From assembly GCF_036381655.1 (NCBI RefSeq), contig NZ_DASVCJ010000008.1, positions 1-38,181 of the forward strand: a stretch of DNA of 38,181 bases. The letters are read 5' to 3'. Below the pieces are notes generated by a model, which worked only from the letters and a program-made list of their open reading frames with translations, ran no database searches and was not told the origin of the DNA. Made by a program: the position numbers and the translations under genes. This DNA is from Ferrovibrio sp036381655 (lineage in GTDB: Bacteria > Pseudomonadota > Alphaproteobacteria > Ferrovibrionales > Ferrovibrionaceae). Within the stretch, counting starts at the first letter, position 1. Every line of letters begins with the position of its first letter. Below are positions 23,476 to 31,281 of this stretch, piece after piece.

Positions 23476-24429
23476 TCAGGTGGTTCGGCCGGCGAAAGGC
23501 GGGCGTTTTTCCGCCAGTCCGGCCGGATCCTGGTGAATGATCACCTCGGCGCCGGGGAACAGCCTGAGCAGCTCGGCCTCGACCTCGTCGGCGATGCGGT
23601 GCGCCTCGTGCAGCCGCATATCGGGATCGAGTTCGAGATGGAACTGGATGAAGGTCTGATTCCCCGACTGGCGGGTGCGCAGATCGTGCATGGCCAAAGC
23701 GCGCGGATGGGCGCGCACGGCCTGCTTGATCCGCTCGCGGTCGGCATCGGCCAGTTCGCGGTCCATCAGGTGATCGAGTGCGCTGCGCACGATGTCGATG
23801 GCGCTGCGCACGATGACGACGGCGACGATCAGCGCGCCGACCGGATCGAGCCAGGCGAAACCCGGGCGGCCGCCCAGCACGAGCGCGACGATCACGGTGG
23901 CATTGGTCAGCAGGTCGCCGAAATAATGCAGGCGGTCGGCGGAGATGGCGAGGGATGCGGTGCGGCGGATCACATGGCGCTGATACAGCACCAGCAGGCC
24001 GGTCAGCAGGATCGACAGGCCCATGACGGCAATGCCCGCCAGTCCATAGGCGACCGGCTTCGGAGTGATCAGCCGGTCGGCGGATTCGACGATCAGAAAC
24101 AGCGCCGAGCCGATGATCAGCGCGGCCTGACCCAGCCCGGCGAGCGCTTCGGCCTTGCCGTGGCCGAAGCGGTGTTCGCGGTCGGCCGGCGTCAGGGCAT
24201 GGCGCACGGCGAACAGGTTGAGCACCGAGGCGAGCGCATCCAGCAGGCTGTCGACCAGCGAGGCGAGCAGCGCCACCGAACCGGTCGCCAGCCAGGCCGC
24301 CAGCTTGGCGGCGATCAGGATCGCGGCGACGCCGACCGAGGCATAGGTCGCGCGCCGCATCAGCCGCGCCTTCAGCGCGGGATCGTCGATGCTGTCGCGG
24401 TCCGGCTGCTCGCTCACGGCACGATTCAC
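23476..24429 (-). CDS. Cation diffusion facilitator (FieF-type) metal exporter
   Basis: Exports Fe2+/Zn2+-type divalent cations from the cytosol in exchange for protons. The 317 residues hold six predicted membrane helices and a cytoplasmic C-terminal domain. The tetrahedral metal site is complete: Asp60 and Asp64 in helix 2 (DSLLD), His168 and Asp172 in helix 5 (HYFGD). The DDHD pattern fits FieF rather than the Zn-specific HDHD of ZitB/ZnT. HRFGHGKAEALAGL after helix 2 is also typical, and the C-terminal domain has family histidines (LHEAHRIADEVE). The GTG start overlaps the pdxH stop as GTGA, so it is coupled to pdxH. Confidence 0.88.
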   Translation of the reverse strand: MNRAVSEQPDRDSIDDPALKARLMRRATYASVGVAAILIAAKLAAWLATGSVALLASLVDSLLDALASVLNLFAVRHALTPADREHRFGHGKAEALAGLGQAALIIGSALFLIVESADRLITPKPVAYGLAGIAVMGLSILLTGLLVLYQRHVIRRTASLAISADRLHYFGDLLTNATVIVALVLGGRPGFAWLDPVGALIVAVVIVRSAIDIVRSALDHLMDRELADADRERIKQAVRAHPRALAMHDLRTRQSGNQTFIQFHLELDPDMRLHEAHRIADEVEAELLRLFPGAEVIIHQDPAGLAEKRPPFAGRTT

Positions 24430-25025
24430 GGAAACAGGCGCCTGCTCGTCCAGGCCGCCTTGCCATCGGGGCTTTCGCTGCGCCGGTAGACCAGGCGGTC
24501 ATGCAGTCGGAAGGGCCGGTCGGCCCAGAATTCGATGCTGATCGGGCTGATGCGGAAACCCGACCAGTAGGGCGGGCGCGGCACCGCGCCGACCAGATAT
24601 TTCGCCGCGTATTTTGCCACGGCGGCTTCCAGGGCGAAGCGGCTCTCCAGCGGCCGCGATTGCTGCGAGGCCCAGGCGCCGATCTGGCTGTCGCGCGGGC
24701 GCGAGGCGAAATAGGCATCCGCCTCGGCGTCGCTGACCGGGCTGACGCTGCCGCGGATGCGCACCTGGCGGCGCAGGCTCTTCCAGTGGAACAGGGCCGC
24801 CGCCTGCGGATTGGCCAGCAGCTCGCGACCCTTCTGGCTCTCGTAATTGGTGTAGAAGACGAAGCCCCGTTCGTCATGCGCCTTCAACAGCACCATGCGC
24901 AGATTCGGCAAGCCATCGGCGTCCGCGCTCGCCAGCGCCATGGCGTTGGGATCGTTCGGCTCGCTCTTCTCGGCTTCCGCCAGCCAGGCGGCGAAATGGG
25001 CAAAGGGTGTCGGAAAGGCTTCCAT
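24426..25025 (-). CDS. pdxH: Pyridoxine/pyridoxamine 5'-phosphate oxidase
   Basis: An FMN enzyme making pyridoxal 5'-phosphate, the last step of vitamin B6 synthesis and salvage. The 199 residues show LRMVLLKAHDERGFVFYTNYES (FMN/PLP site), LFHWKSLRRQVRIRG, SRPRDSQIGAWAS and the C-terminal signature ending RRLFP. Length is normal. It is the first gene of a pair with the metal exporter (4-bp overlap) and lies divergent from a lipoprotein gene across a region rich in GANTC sites. Confidence 0.95.
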   Translation of the reverse strand: MEAFPTPFAHFAAWLAEAEKSEPNDPNAMALASADADGLPNLRMVLLKAHDERGFVFYTNYESQKGRELLANPQAAALFHWKSLRRQVRIRGSVSPVSDAEADAYFASRPRDSQIGAWASQQSRPLESRFALEAAVAKYAAKYLVGAVPRPPYWSGFRISPISIEFWADRPFRLHDRLVYRRSESPDGKAAWTSRRLFP

Positions 25026-25043
25026 GACGGTGGACTATCCTTG

Positions 25044-25134
25044 CTGAACAGGCCGCACTGAACAGGCCGGACCGAATCGGTGGGATGAATCGGTCGGGCC
25101 GCGGCGAAATGCCTGATTCATATCTGATTCATAT
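25044..25134. repeat. Three small tandem repeats holding four GANTC sites
   Basis: Direct repeats lie side by side: CTGAACAGGCCG (25044-25055 and 25058-25069), GAATCGGT (25074-25081 and 25087-25094) and CTGATTCATAT (25113-25123 and 25124-25134). The last two contain four CcrM-type GANTC sites (25074, 25087, 25115, 25126). ATGAATC at 25085-25091 is also inverted relative to the two GATTCATs. The block lies between divergent pdxH and the lipoprotein gene. Confidence 0.8.
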
Positions 25135-25240
25135 AGGGCGAGGCCGCAACAATACCTAACCCTTGCCGCATTCCCGCCGCAATCCCTTCGCATGTTTTCG
25201 CGGTGCCCGCCAGGGGCATGCCTTAGAGGAATTCACCACC

Positions 25241-25735
25241 ATGCGCGCGCATGAGAATAAGAAACAGGTAGCGCCATTCATCGCCGTGCTGGCCATGGCC
25301 GGCCTGCTCGCCGCCTGCGCCAACGACACCGGCCCGAAACAGGGCGTCGGCACCGTGCTGGGCGGCGTCGGTGGCGCCGTCGCCGGCGCGCAATTCGGCA
25401 AGGGCACCGGCCAGCTGGTCGGCGTCGCCGCCGGCACTCTGATCGGCGCGCTGCTCGGCTCCGAGGTCGGCAAGTCGCTCGACAAGGCCGACCAGCAGTA
25501 TATGAACCAGGCCAACCAGCGGGCTTTCGAAACCGCGCCCTCGGGCACGCAGGTGTCCTGGCGCAATCCCGATAGCGGCAACGCCGGCACCGTCGTGCCG
25601 CAGCCGGCCTATCAGGCCCGCAACGGCGAATATTGCCGCGAGTTCCAGCAGACGATCACCGTCGGCGGCCAGACCCAGCAGGGCTATGGCACCGCCTGCC
25701 GCCAGCCCGACGGCAGCTGGAAGGTCGTCCAGTAA
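25241..25735 (+). CDS. Glycine-zipper (17 kDa surface antigen-like) lipoprotein
   Basis: A 164-residue envelope protein. The N-terminus is a lipoprotein signal with lipobox LLAAC (Cys at about 24). A glycine-zipper segment follows (about 32-75: GGVGGAVAGAQFGKG, GVAAGTLIGALLGSEVGKSLD), then a C-terminal domain with CREFQQTITVGG and CRQPDGSW, as in the rickettsial 17 kDa antigen group. It is probably outer-membrane attached; function in envelope integrity is inferred. AGAGGA 10 bp before the ATG supports the start. Transcription ends at the strong terminator at 25804. Confidence 0.88.
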   Translation: MRAHENKKQVAPFIAVLAMAGLLAACANDTGPKQGVGTVLGGVGGAVAGAQFGKGTGQLVGVAAGTLIGALLGSEVGKSLDKADQQYMNQANQRAFETAPSGTQVSWRNPDSGNAGTVVPQPAYQARNGEYCREFQQTITVGGQTQQGYGTACRQPDGSWKVVQ

Positions 25736-25803
25736 CCCTTATCCCCGCAGCATCCGTCACTGCTGCGCGTCTTCAGCGTTTCGTTCCTTTCCCCCCAGAC
25801 TCA

Positions 25804-25840
25804 ACGGCGCGTTCCCAGCCGGAACGCGCCGTCTTTTTTT
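25804..25840 (+). terminator. Rho-independent terminator after the glycine-zipper gene
   Basis: A perfect 12-bp stem (ACGGCGCGTTCC/GGAACGCGCCGT) with a 5-nt loop is followed by C and seven Ts. It ends 2 bp before the stop of the convergent beta-ketoacyl synthase. Confidence 0.93.
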
Positions 25841-25842
25841 GC

Positions 25843-27105
25843 TCAGGCCTTGCCGAGGATCAGCGCCGCATTGACGCCGCCGAAGCCGAAGGCATTCGAC
25901 ATCGCATAATCGATCGGCTTGCGCCGCGCCTCGTTCGGCACCAGGTCGATGCCGGCGCAATCGGCATCGATCGTGTCGAGATTGCGCGTCGGCGGCAGCA
26001 ATCCGTCGCGCAAGGCCAGCAGGCTGTAGATCGCCTCGACGGCGCCGGCGGCGCCGAGCAGATGGCCGATCGCCGATTTGGTCGAGGACATCGACACCGT
26101 GGCCAGCGTATCGGCGAAAACCGCCTTGACGGCGGCGATCTCGGCGGCATCGCCGACCGGCGTTGCCGTGGCATGCGCGTTGATGTAGCCGATCTGGCGC
26201 GGCGTAAGCTGCGCGCCGGCGAGCGCGATCTGCATGGCGCGCCGCGCCCCGGCGCCGGATTCGGGTGGCGCCGTGATGTGATGCGCATCCGCCGTGGTGC
26301 CGTAGCCCAGCACGCGGCCGAGGATTGCCGCGCCGCGCCGTCGCGCCTGCTCTTCCGCTTCCAGCACCAGGATGCCGGCCCCTTCGCCCATGACGAAACC
26401 GTCGCGCGCCGCATCGAAGGGCCGCGAGGCCTTCTCCGGCTCGTCGTTATGCGCGGTGGCCAGGGCGCGCGCCGCGGCGAAGCCGGCGATGCTGACGCGG
26501 TCGATGCAGGCCTCGGCGCCGCCGGCGATCATGACGTCGGCATCATTGGCGCGGATCAGCCGCGCCGCATCGCCGATCGCCTGCGCGCCGGCGGCGCAGG
26601 CGGTCACCGGACAGCCGAGCGGGCCTTCCAGGCCCCAGCGGATCGAGATGTGGCCGGCGGCGAGATTGCCGAGGAAAGACGGGATCACGAAGGGCGACAG
26701 CCTGCGCGGGCCCGACTGCGCCACCGTGCGGGTCGCCGCGGCGATGGCCGGAAAGCCGCCGATGCCGGTGGCGACGATGCAGCCGGATCGCTGCCGCTCG
26801 GCCTCGCTTCGCGGCTGCCAGCCGGCCTGCTGCATGGCCTCCGCCGCCGCGGCGAGCGCGAACTGGATGAAGCGGTCCATCTTGCGGCGGTCCTTCACGG
26901 GCGCCGCCCGCTCGGGATCGAAGCCCGCGGCATCCTCGGCGATGTCGGGGACGATGCCGGCGATCTTGGCCGGCAGGTCGGCGGTATCGAAGGCGGCGAT
27001 CCGCCGCAGCCCCGATTGCCCGGCGGCCAGCCGCGCCCAGTTCGTCGCCACGCCGGCGCCCAGAGGCGTGATCAGGCCGATCCCGGTTATCACCACGTTG
27101 CGCAT
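25843..27105 (-). CDS. Beta-ketoacyl-ACP synthase II-like (FabF family)
   Basis: Condenses acyl-ACP with malonyl-ACP. The 420 residues carry the Cys-His-His triad: Cys170 (VTACAAG), His311 (NAHATATPVGD) and His348 (KSAIGHLLGAAGAVE), with GFVMGEGAG and the C-terminal SNAFGFGGVN. It stands alone, away from acpP-fabF, and is divergent from a MarR regulator, so it is more likely an accessory synthase with regulated expression than the housekeeping FabF. Adjacent DUF3237 and MarR genes hint at a shared control unit. Confidence 0.88.
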   Translation of the reverse strand: MRNVVITGIGLITPLGAGVATNWARLAAGQSGLRRIAAFDTADLPAKIAGIVPDIAEDAAGFDPERAAPVKDRRKMDRFIQFALAAAAEAMQQAGWQPRSEAERQRSGCIVATGIGGFPAIAAATRTVAQSGPRRLSPFVIPSFLGNLAAGHISIRWGLEGPLGCPVTACAAGAQAIGDAARLIRANDADVMIAGGAEACIDRVSIAGFAAARALATAHNDEPEKASRPFDAARDGFVMGEGAGILVLEAEEQARRRGAAILGRVLGYGTTADAHHITAPPESGAGARRAMQIALAGAQLTPRQIGYINAHATATPVGDAAEIAAVKAVFADTLATVSMSSTKSAIGHLLGAAGAVEAIYSLLALRDGLLPPTRNLDTIDADCAGIDLVPNEARRKPIDYAMSNAFGFGGVNAALILGKA

Positions 27106-27114
27106 GGTATCTCC

Positions 27115-27150
27115 TGCATATACAATAGATGCATATACAGCTATATGGCA
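27115..27150. promoter_or_regulatory. Probable MarR operator between the synthase and regulator genes
   Basis: Two identical TGCATATACA repeats (27115-27124 and 27130-27139) lie 15 bp apart, followed by an inverted partner TATATGGCA (27142-27150). The AT-rich block stands out in GC-rich DNA and fills the 86-bp divergent gap, overlapping where both promoters must be. Binding by the adjacent MarR protein is inference. Confidence 0.6.
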
Positions 27151-27191
27151 TGCTCCGGCTTTGCAAGAGGGAGCGGACGCGGTAATTAGGC

Positions 27192-27665
27192 ATGATGACC
27201 CGCAAACGCAGCGATCCCGCCGATGCCGCCTTCAGGCAGCTCAACGAAGAGGGCTGCACCGTCATGCGGCTGCATATGGCCGCGCGGCTCGGCCAGCAGC
27301 TTTACGGCGAATACATGGCCGAGGCCGGCCTGACCAGCCCGCAATTCGGCACGCTCGCCTTTCTCTATCGCGACGGGGTCCATGCGGTGAGCGAGCTGGC
27401 GGTGCTGCTCGGCATCGACCCGACCACGCTGACGCGCAATCTGCGGCTGATGGAGCAGCGCGGCCTGATCACCCAGGCGCCCGCCGCGCAGGATCGCCGC
27501 CGGCGCGAAATCCGCCTCACTGCCGAAGGGCATCGCGTCTTCCGCAAGGCGCTGCCGCTGTGGCAGAAGGCGCAGGCCACCCTGGCCGAACGGCTCGGCC
27601 AGCTCCAGGTCGCCGACCTCAACCGCCGGCTCGACGATGCGCTGCCGCGGTTGCGCGGGACATGA
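27192..27665 (+). CDS. MarR-family transcriptional regulator
   Basis: A 157-residue winged-helix regulator. The fold is clear: a dimerisation helix, AVSELAVLLGIDPTTLTRNLRLMEQRGL as the recognition helix-turn-helix, and AAQDRRRREIRLTAEG as the wing with the family Asp-Arg-Arg. It is divergent from the FabF-like synthase across repeats, so it probably represses both; the ligand is unknown. A DUF3237 gene follows 28 bp downstream and is likely cotranscribed. The start may be either of two adjacent ATGs (27192 or 27195). Confidence 0.88.
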   Translation: MMTRKRSDPADAAFRQLNEEGCTVMRLHMAARLGQQLYGEYMAEAGLTSPQFGTLAFLYRDGVHAVSELAVLLGIDPTTLTRNLRLMEQRGLITQAPAAQDRRRREIRLTAEGHRVFRKALPLWQKAQATLAERLGQLQVADLNRRLDDALPRLRGT

Positions 27666-27693
27666 TTGATTGAGGCAGGAAGAGGACGCAGCC

Positions 27694-28152
27694 ATGCAGA
27701 ACCATCTGTTCGATCTCGCCGTCGAAGTCGGCCCGCCGCAGACCGTCGGCCGGACGGAAGCGGGCGAGCGCCGCTGCGTGCCGATCACCGGCGGCAGCCT
27801 GCGCGGCAGGCTCAACGGCCGCGAGGTATCGGGTCGCGTGCTGGCTGGCGGCGCGGACTGGCAGATATTGCGGCCCGACGGCATGGCCGATCTCGACGCC
27901 CGCTACATGCTGGCGCTGGACGACGGCGCGCAGATCGAGGTGTGGAGCCGCGGCCTGCGCTGGGGCTCGCCAGAGGTGATGGCGCGGCTGGCGCGCGGCG
28001 AGACGGTGCCGCCCGATGCCTATTACATGCGCACGGCGATGCGCTTCGAGACCGCGGCGGCGGATCTGCAATGGCTGGTGCACAGCCTTGCCGTCGGCCT
28101 CGGCGAGCGCCAGCCCGACAAGGTGCTGCTCAAGGTCTATGCGGTCGACTGA
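27694..28152 (+). CDS. DUF3237 family protein
   Basis: A 152-residue soluble protein of the DUF3237 family (seen by the pattern GERRCVPITGGSLRGRLNG, DGMADLDARYMLALDDGA and an F/W-rich closing strand). The family forms a small beta-barrel of unknown role. GGAAGAGGA 7 bp before the ATG marks the start. It probably forms an operon with marR. Its last 16 bp overlap the convergent PAS sensor gene. Confidence 0.82.
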   Translation: MQNHLFDLAVEVGPPQTVGRTEAGERRCVPITGGSLRGRLNGREVSGRVLAGGADWQILRPDGMADLDARYMLALDDGAQIEVWSRGLRWGSPEVMARLARGETVPPDAYYMRTAMRFETAAADLQWLVHSLAVGLGERQPDKVLLKVYAVD

Positions 28153-29240
28153 TCGCGCGGATGCGCGCGCAGGATGCCATGGATCAGCACGGCTCCGTCG
28201 GCGCCGCGGCGCTCGGCCTGTCCGATCGCCTGCAGCCGGAGGCCCTGCCGCGCCGGATCGGCGAGCGCGAAGCTGACCTCGTCGCGCGCCGCACCGTCGC
28301 GCAGGCGCTGGTAATGGCGCCGCACGGCGTCGCGGTCGGCGGCGGCGACCTGCTCCAGCAGGCCGGCCAGCGAAGCCGGACGCGATTGCGGAACCAGACC
28401 GATCAGCCGGTAGAATTCGTCCGACCAGGACAGCCGCCCGGCCTCGCCGTCCCAGGTCCAGCTGCCATGCCCGGCGATCTGCTGCGCCGCCGTGAATTCG
28501 CTCAGGATGGCGTGGTAGGCCTGCTCCAGTTCCGCGTGATTGGCTTCCGCCGCGGCGCGGGCGCGGTCCAGCTCGGCGATCAGTTCGGCATTGCGCAGGC
28601 GCAGCGCGCAGCGCAGCCGTTCGCGGCGGTTGCTGTTATGGGCGACCAGGCTCATCGCCGTGGCCAGCACCAGGCCGAGCAGCAGCATGTAGATCACCGG
28701 CAATTCGCCCGAAAGGAACCCGCGCAGATAGATCGGCACCGACATCGCCAGCAGGAAGGCGTAGTAGGACGGCAGATGGGTCGAGCGTGAGTTCAGGCTG
28801 CTGGAGGAAAGGCCGGCCCAGGCCACCGCCATCACCGCCTGCAGCTTCGCGTCGCCGGCCGGAAAGTACAGAAAGCAGAGTAGGCCCCAGGTCAGGCCGG
28901 TGAGCGCCGAGCCGAAGGCGAAGCGCCAGCCCCAGGCGGCCGGGTCCGGCAGGTGGCCGACGACATTCTGCATCGCGCTGCGCTGGCGGTCGAGATACCA
29001 GGTGCCAAAGGTATAGAGCGCGGTGAGGCCGACGATGCTCCACCAGGTGGCGTAATCGCGGAACAGCACGAAAGCGCCGAACAGCATCGGGAAGGGGACA
29101 TAGCGGACCGGCCAGCTCAGCTGGTACAGCCGCTCGACCATCAGGCCGTCGATCTGCGTCTCGCGGCCAGCAAGGAGCGTTTCATCCTCTTCCGCCAGCC
29201 GCTGCAGCAGCGCGGAGGGCATTCCGCGATGCTCGTTCAC
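28137..29240 (-). CDS. Membrane-bound PAS sensor without output domain
   Basis: A 367-residue protein. The first 45 residues are soluble, then about six hydrophobic segments (about 45-215) form a MASE-like sensory membrane domain. A coiled coil follows (about 215-255, ALRLRNAELIAELDRARAAAEANHAELEQ in part), then one PAS fold (about 265-360) opening GHGSWTWDGEAGRLSWSDEFYRLIG. The protein ends after the PAS beta strands; no kinase, GGDEF, EAL or HTH module follows. Relatives normally continue into a histidine kinase or cyclase, so it may be a truncated form or signal through a partner. The 3' end overlaps DUF3237 by 16 bp. Confidence 0.75.
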   Translation of the reverse strand: MNEHRGMPSALLQRLAEEDETLLAGRETQIDGLMVERLYQLSWPVRYVPFPMLFGAFVLFRDYATWWSIVGLTALYTFGTWYLDRQRSAMQNVVGHLPDPAAWGWRFAFGSALTGLTWGLLCFLYFPAGDAKLQAVMAVAWAGLSSSSLNSRSTHLPSYYAFLLAMSVPIYLRGFLSGELPVIYMLLLGLVLATAMSLVAHNSNRRERLRCALRLRNAELIAELDRARAAAEANHAELEQAYHAILSEFTAAQQIAGHGSWTWDGEAGRLSWSDEFYRLIGLVPQSRPASLAGLLEQVAAADRDAVRRHYQRLRDGAARDEVSFALADPARQGLRLQAIGQAERRGADGAVLIHGILRAHPRDQSTA

Positions 29241-29324
29241 CTCACATGATCCCCCAACCCGACGATTGCACCCGGCGGCTACGCGCGGCAGGCAGCGAAG
29301 CCTAGCACCGGCCGGACAGCCCGG

Positions 29325-29390
29325 CCAGCGATTGTTGCCTCAGGCGGTTATTGCGCCAGGGAGTGTTGCGCCAGGAATTGTCGCGTCAGG
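29325..29390. repeat. Degenerate 15-bp tandem repeat at the 3' end of ccrM
   Basis: About four imperfect units of the form cgCCAGGgattgTTG (15-16 bp; boundaries near 29338, 29354, 29369, 29384) run across the ccrM stop and just beyond it. Units three and four match at 11 of 15 bases. No T-run follows, so this is not an obvious terminator. Confidence 0.6.
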
Positions 29391-30615
29391 CCGGATCGGC
29401 CATCTCGGCCCGCAGCTTCTGGCGCAGGATGTCGATCGGCTTGCGCTTGCCTTCCACCTCGATATGCCAGAAGGCCCAACCGTTGCACGCGCTGGCGCCC
29501 ATGACATGCGCGCCCATCTTGTGGATCGAGCCGACGGCATTCGCCGTGGCCAGGCTGCCATCGGCGCGCACCTTCGCGGTGAAGCGGCCGCTCTGGTCGG
29601 TCAGCACGGTGCCTGGCGCGAGCAGGCCGCGTTCGACCACCCAGCCGAAGGGAATGCGCGGCTCGTCGCGCTTGGAGCGGGTGACCTCGATATCGTCGGG
29701 CGCGACCGGCTGCACGATGCTGATGCGCCGTTCGGCCGCCTTGGCATAGGTGGCGTCGCGTTCGATGCCGATGAAATGCCGGCCCAGCCGCTTCGCCACC
29801 GCGCCGGTGGTGCCCGAGCCGAAGAAGGGATCGAGCACCACGTCGCCCGGCTTGGTCGAGGCGATCAGGACGCGATGCAGCAGGGCTTCCGGCTTCTGCG
29901 TCGGATGCGTCTTGGCGCCGTCGGCGCCGCGCAGCCGTTCGGACCCCGAGCAGATCGGGATCAGCCAGTCGGAGCGCATCTGCAGATCGTCGTTCAGCGC
30001 CTTCATGGCGTCGTAGTTGAAGGTATAGCCCTTGGCGTCCTGGCTCTTGGCGCACCAGATCAGCGTCTCATGCGCGTTGGTGAAGCGCTTGCCGCGGAAA
30101 TTCGGCATCGGGTTGGTCTTGCGCCAGATCACGTCGTTCAGCATCCAGAAGCCGAGATCCTGCAACTGGGCGCCGAGGCGGAAGATGTTGTGGTAGCTGC
30201 CGATCACCCAGATCGTGCCATTGGGCTTGAGCAGCCGCCGCGCCGCCTGCAGCCAGGCCTGGGAGAAAGCGTCGTATTCGCCGAACGAGCCGAACTTGTC
30301 CCAATCGTCGTCGACCGCATCGACCACGCTGTCGTTCGGGCGGCGCAATTCGCCGGAAAGCTGCAGATTATAGGGCGGGTCGGCGAAGATGCAGTCGATG
30401 CTTTCCGCCGGCAGCTTGTTCATCTCCGCGATGCTGTCGCCGATCAGGATCCTGTCGAGCGGCAGTTTCGCCGGTGCGGCCATCCGTCCCGGCACGGCGG
30501 CGGCGATGGTCTTGGCCTTGGCGGTGCGCCGATGGCTGTCCGGGCTGGTGGCGGTCACGAGGCGCAGATGGCCCTTGCGGAGCGGTTTGCGGACTTGGTC
30601 GGTCGTCGAGGCCAT
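29386..30615 (-). CDS. ccrM: Cell-cycle-regulated adenine methyltransferase (GANTC), CcrM
   Basis: Methylates the A in GANTC after replication, linking cell-cycle position to transcription in alphaproteobacteria. The 409 residues have beta-class motif order: catalytic DPPYNLQL (79-86), then AdoMet-binding DPFFGSGTTG (about 262), then the CcrM-specific C-terminal domain (RIPFGWVVERGLL and CNGWAFWHIE). Compared with Caulobacter CcrM the N-terminus is about 45 residues longer and basic (KPLRKGHLRL, HRRTAKAK). An ATG at 30483 would give the shorter form but lacks a spaced ribosome-binding site; GGGGGAT before 30615 favours the long one. There is no restriction gene nearby. It follows rnhB, as in other alphaproteobacteria. 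Confidence 0.94.
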   Translation of the reverse strand: MASTTDQVRKPLRKGHLRLVTATSPDSHRRTAKAKTIAAAVPGRMAAPAKLPLDRILIGDSIAEMNKLPAESIDCIFADPPYNLQLSGELRRPNDSVVDAVDDDWDKFGSFGEYDAFSQAWLQAARRLLKPNGTIWVIGSYHNIFRLGAQLQDLGFWMLNDVIWRKTNPMPNFRGKRFTNAHETLIWCAKSQDAKGYTFNYDAMKALNDDLQMRSDWLIPICSGSERLRGADGAKTHPTQKPEALLHRVLIASTKPGDVVLDPFFGSGTTGAVAKRLGRHFIGIERDATYAKAAERRISIVQPVAPDDIEVTRSKRDEPRIPFGWVVERGLLAPGTVLTDQSGRFTAKVRADGSLATANAVGSIHKMGAHVMGASACNGWAFWHIEVEGKRKPIDILRQKLRAEMADPA

Positions 30616-30652
30616 TGCGGATCATCCCCCAAAAATGGTCCGCAAGTCATTA

Positions 30653-30694
30653 GATTCTTTAGGTTATTAAGAGGTTAACTCTAAATCTAGAGTC
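30653..30694 (-). promoter_or_regulatory. ccrM upstream region: two GANTC sites and a near-CtrA box
   Basis: GANTC sites occur at 30653-30657 (GATTC) and 30690-30694 (GAGTC). Between them, TTAT-N7-TTAA (30664-30678) is one base from the CtrA consensus TTAA-N7-TTAA. CTCTAAATCTAGAG (30679-30692) is an adjacent palindrome. The block overlaps the rnhB 3' end, 40-80 bp before the ccrM ATG. In Caulobacter the ccrM promoter also has CtrA and GANTC sites. Confidence 0.5.
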
Positions 30695-31281
30695 AGTTGC
30701 TCCTGTACAGGCGCAAAACCTAGTCTGTGATGGGGGGTGATTCCGGCCGCCTTCAATCCGGCGAAATGCGATGGCGTGCTGTAGCCCTTGTTGCTGTCCC
30801 AGCCATAGGCGGGGTAGCGCAGATGCAGTTTGGCCATGGCGCGGTCGCGGGTGACCTTGGCGATGATCGAGGCGGCGGCGATGGACAGGCTGAGCGCGTC
30901 GCCATCCACCACGGCGGTGGCCGGGCAGCAGAGCTGCTTCGGGCAATGGTTGCCGTCGACCAGCGCATGGTCCGGCACGACGCGCAGGGCGGCGACCGCA
31001 CGGCACATCGCCAGCATGGTGGCATGGAAGATGTTGAGCCGGCCGATCTCGGCCACGCTGGCCGCGCCGATGCCGATGCGGGCGCTGCGCATGATGCGCT
31101 CATAGAGGTCTTCGCGCTTTTCCGCCGTCAGCTTCTTGGAATCGTCGATGCCGCGCGGCACCCGCCTGCGGTCCAGGATCACCGCCGCGGCGACGACCGG
31201 CCCGGCCAGCGGACCGCGCCCGGCCTCGTCGATGCCGCAGACCAATCCCCCCAGCCGTTTCTCGAGCGCAAAATCCGGCAA
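30667..31281 (-). CDS. rnhB: Ribonuclease HII
   Basis: Cuts RNA in RNA-DNA hybrids and single ribonucleotides in DNA. The 204 residues begin the fold with GIDEAGRGPLAGP (catalytic Asp and Glu), then DSKKL, VDGN and ASIIAKVTRDR, ending in a short tail TLDLELTS. Length is normal. The stop TAA is embedded in the ccrM upstream control region. Confidence 0.96.
   Translation of the reverse strand: MPDFALEKRLGGLVCGIDEAGRGPLAGPVVAAAVILDRRRVPRGIDDSKKLTAEKREDLYERIMRSARIGIGAASVAEIGRLNIFHATMLAMCRAVAALRVVPDHALVDGNHCPKQLCCPATAVVDGDALSLSIAAASIIAKVTRDRAMAKLHLRYPAYGWDSNKGYSTPSHFAGLKAAGITPHHRLGFAPVQEQLTLDLELTS

Noticed and set aside
29386..30615. A restriction-modification system
   Set aside because: The methyltransferase has the CcrM C-terminal domain and rnhB context, and no endonuclease gene is adjacent.
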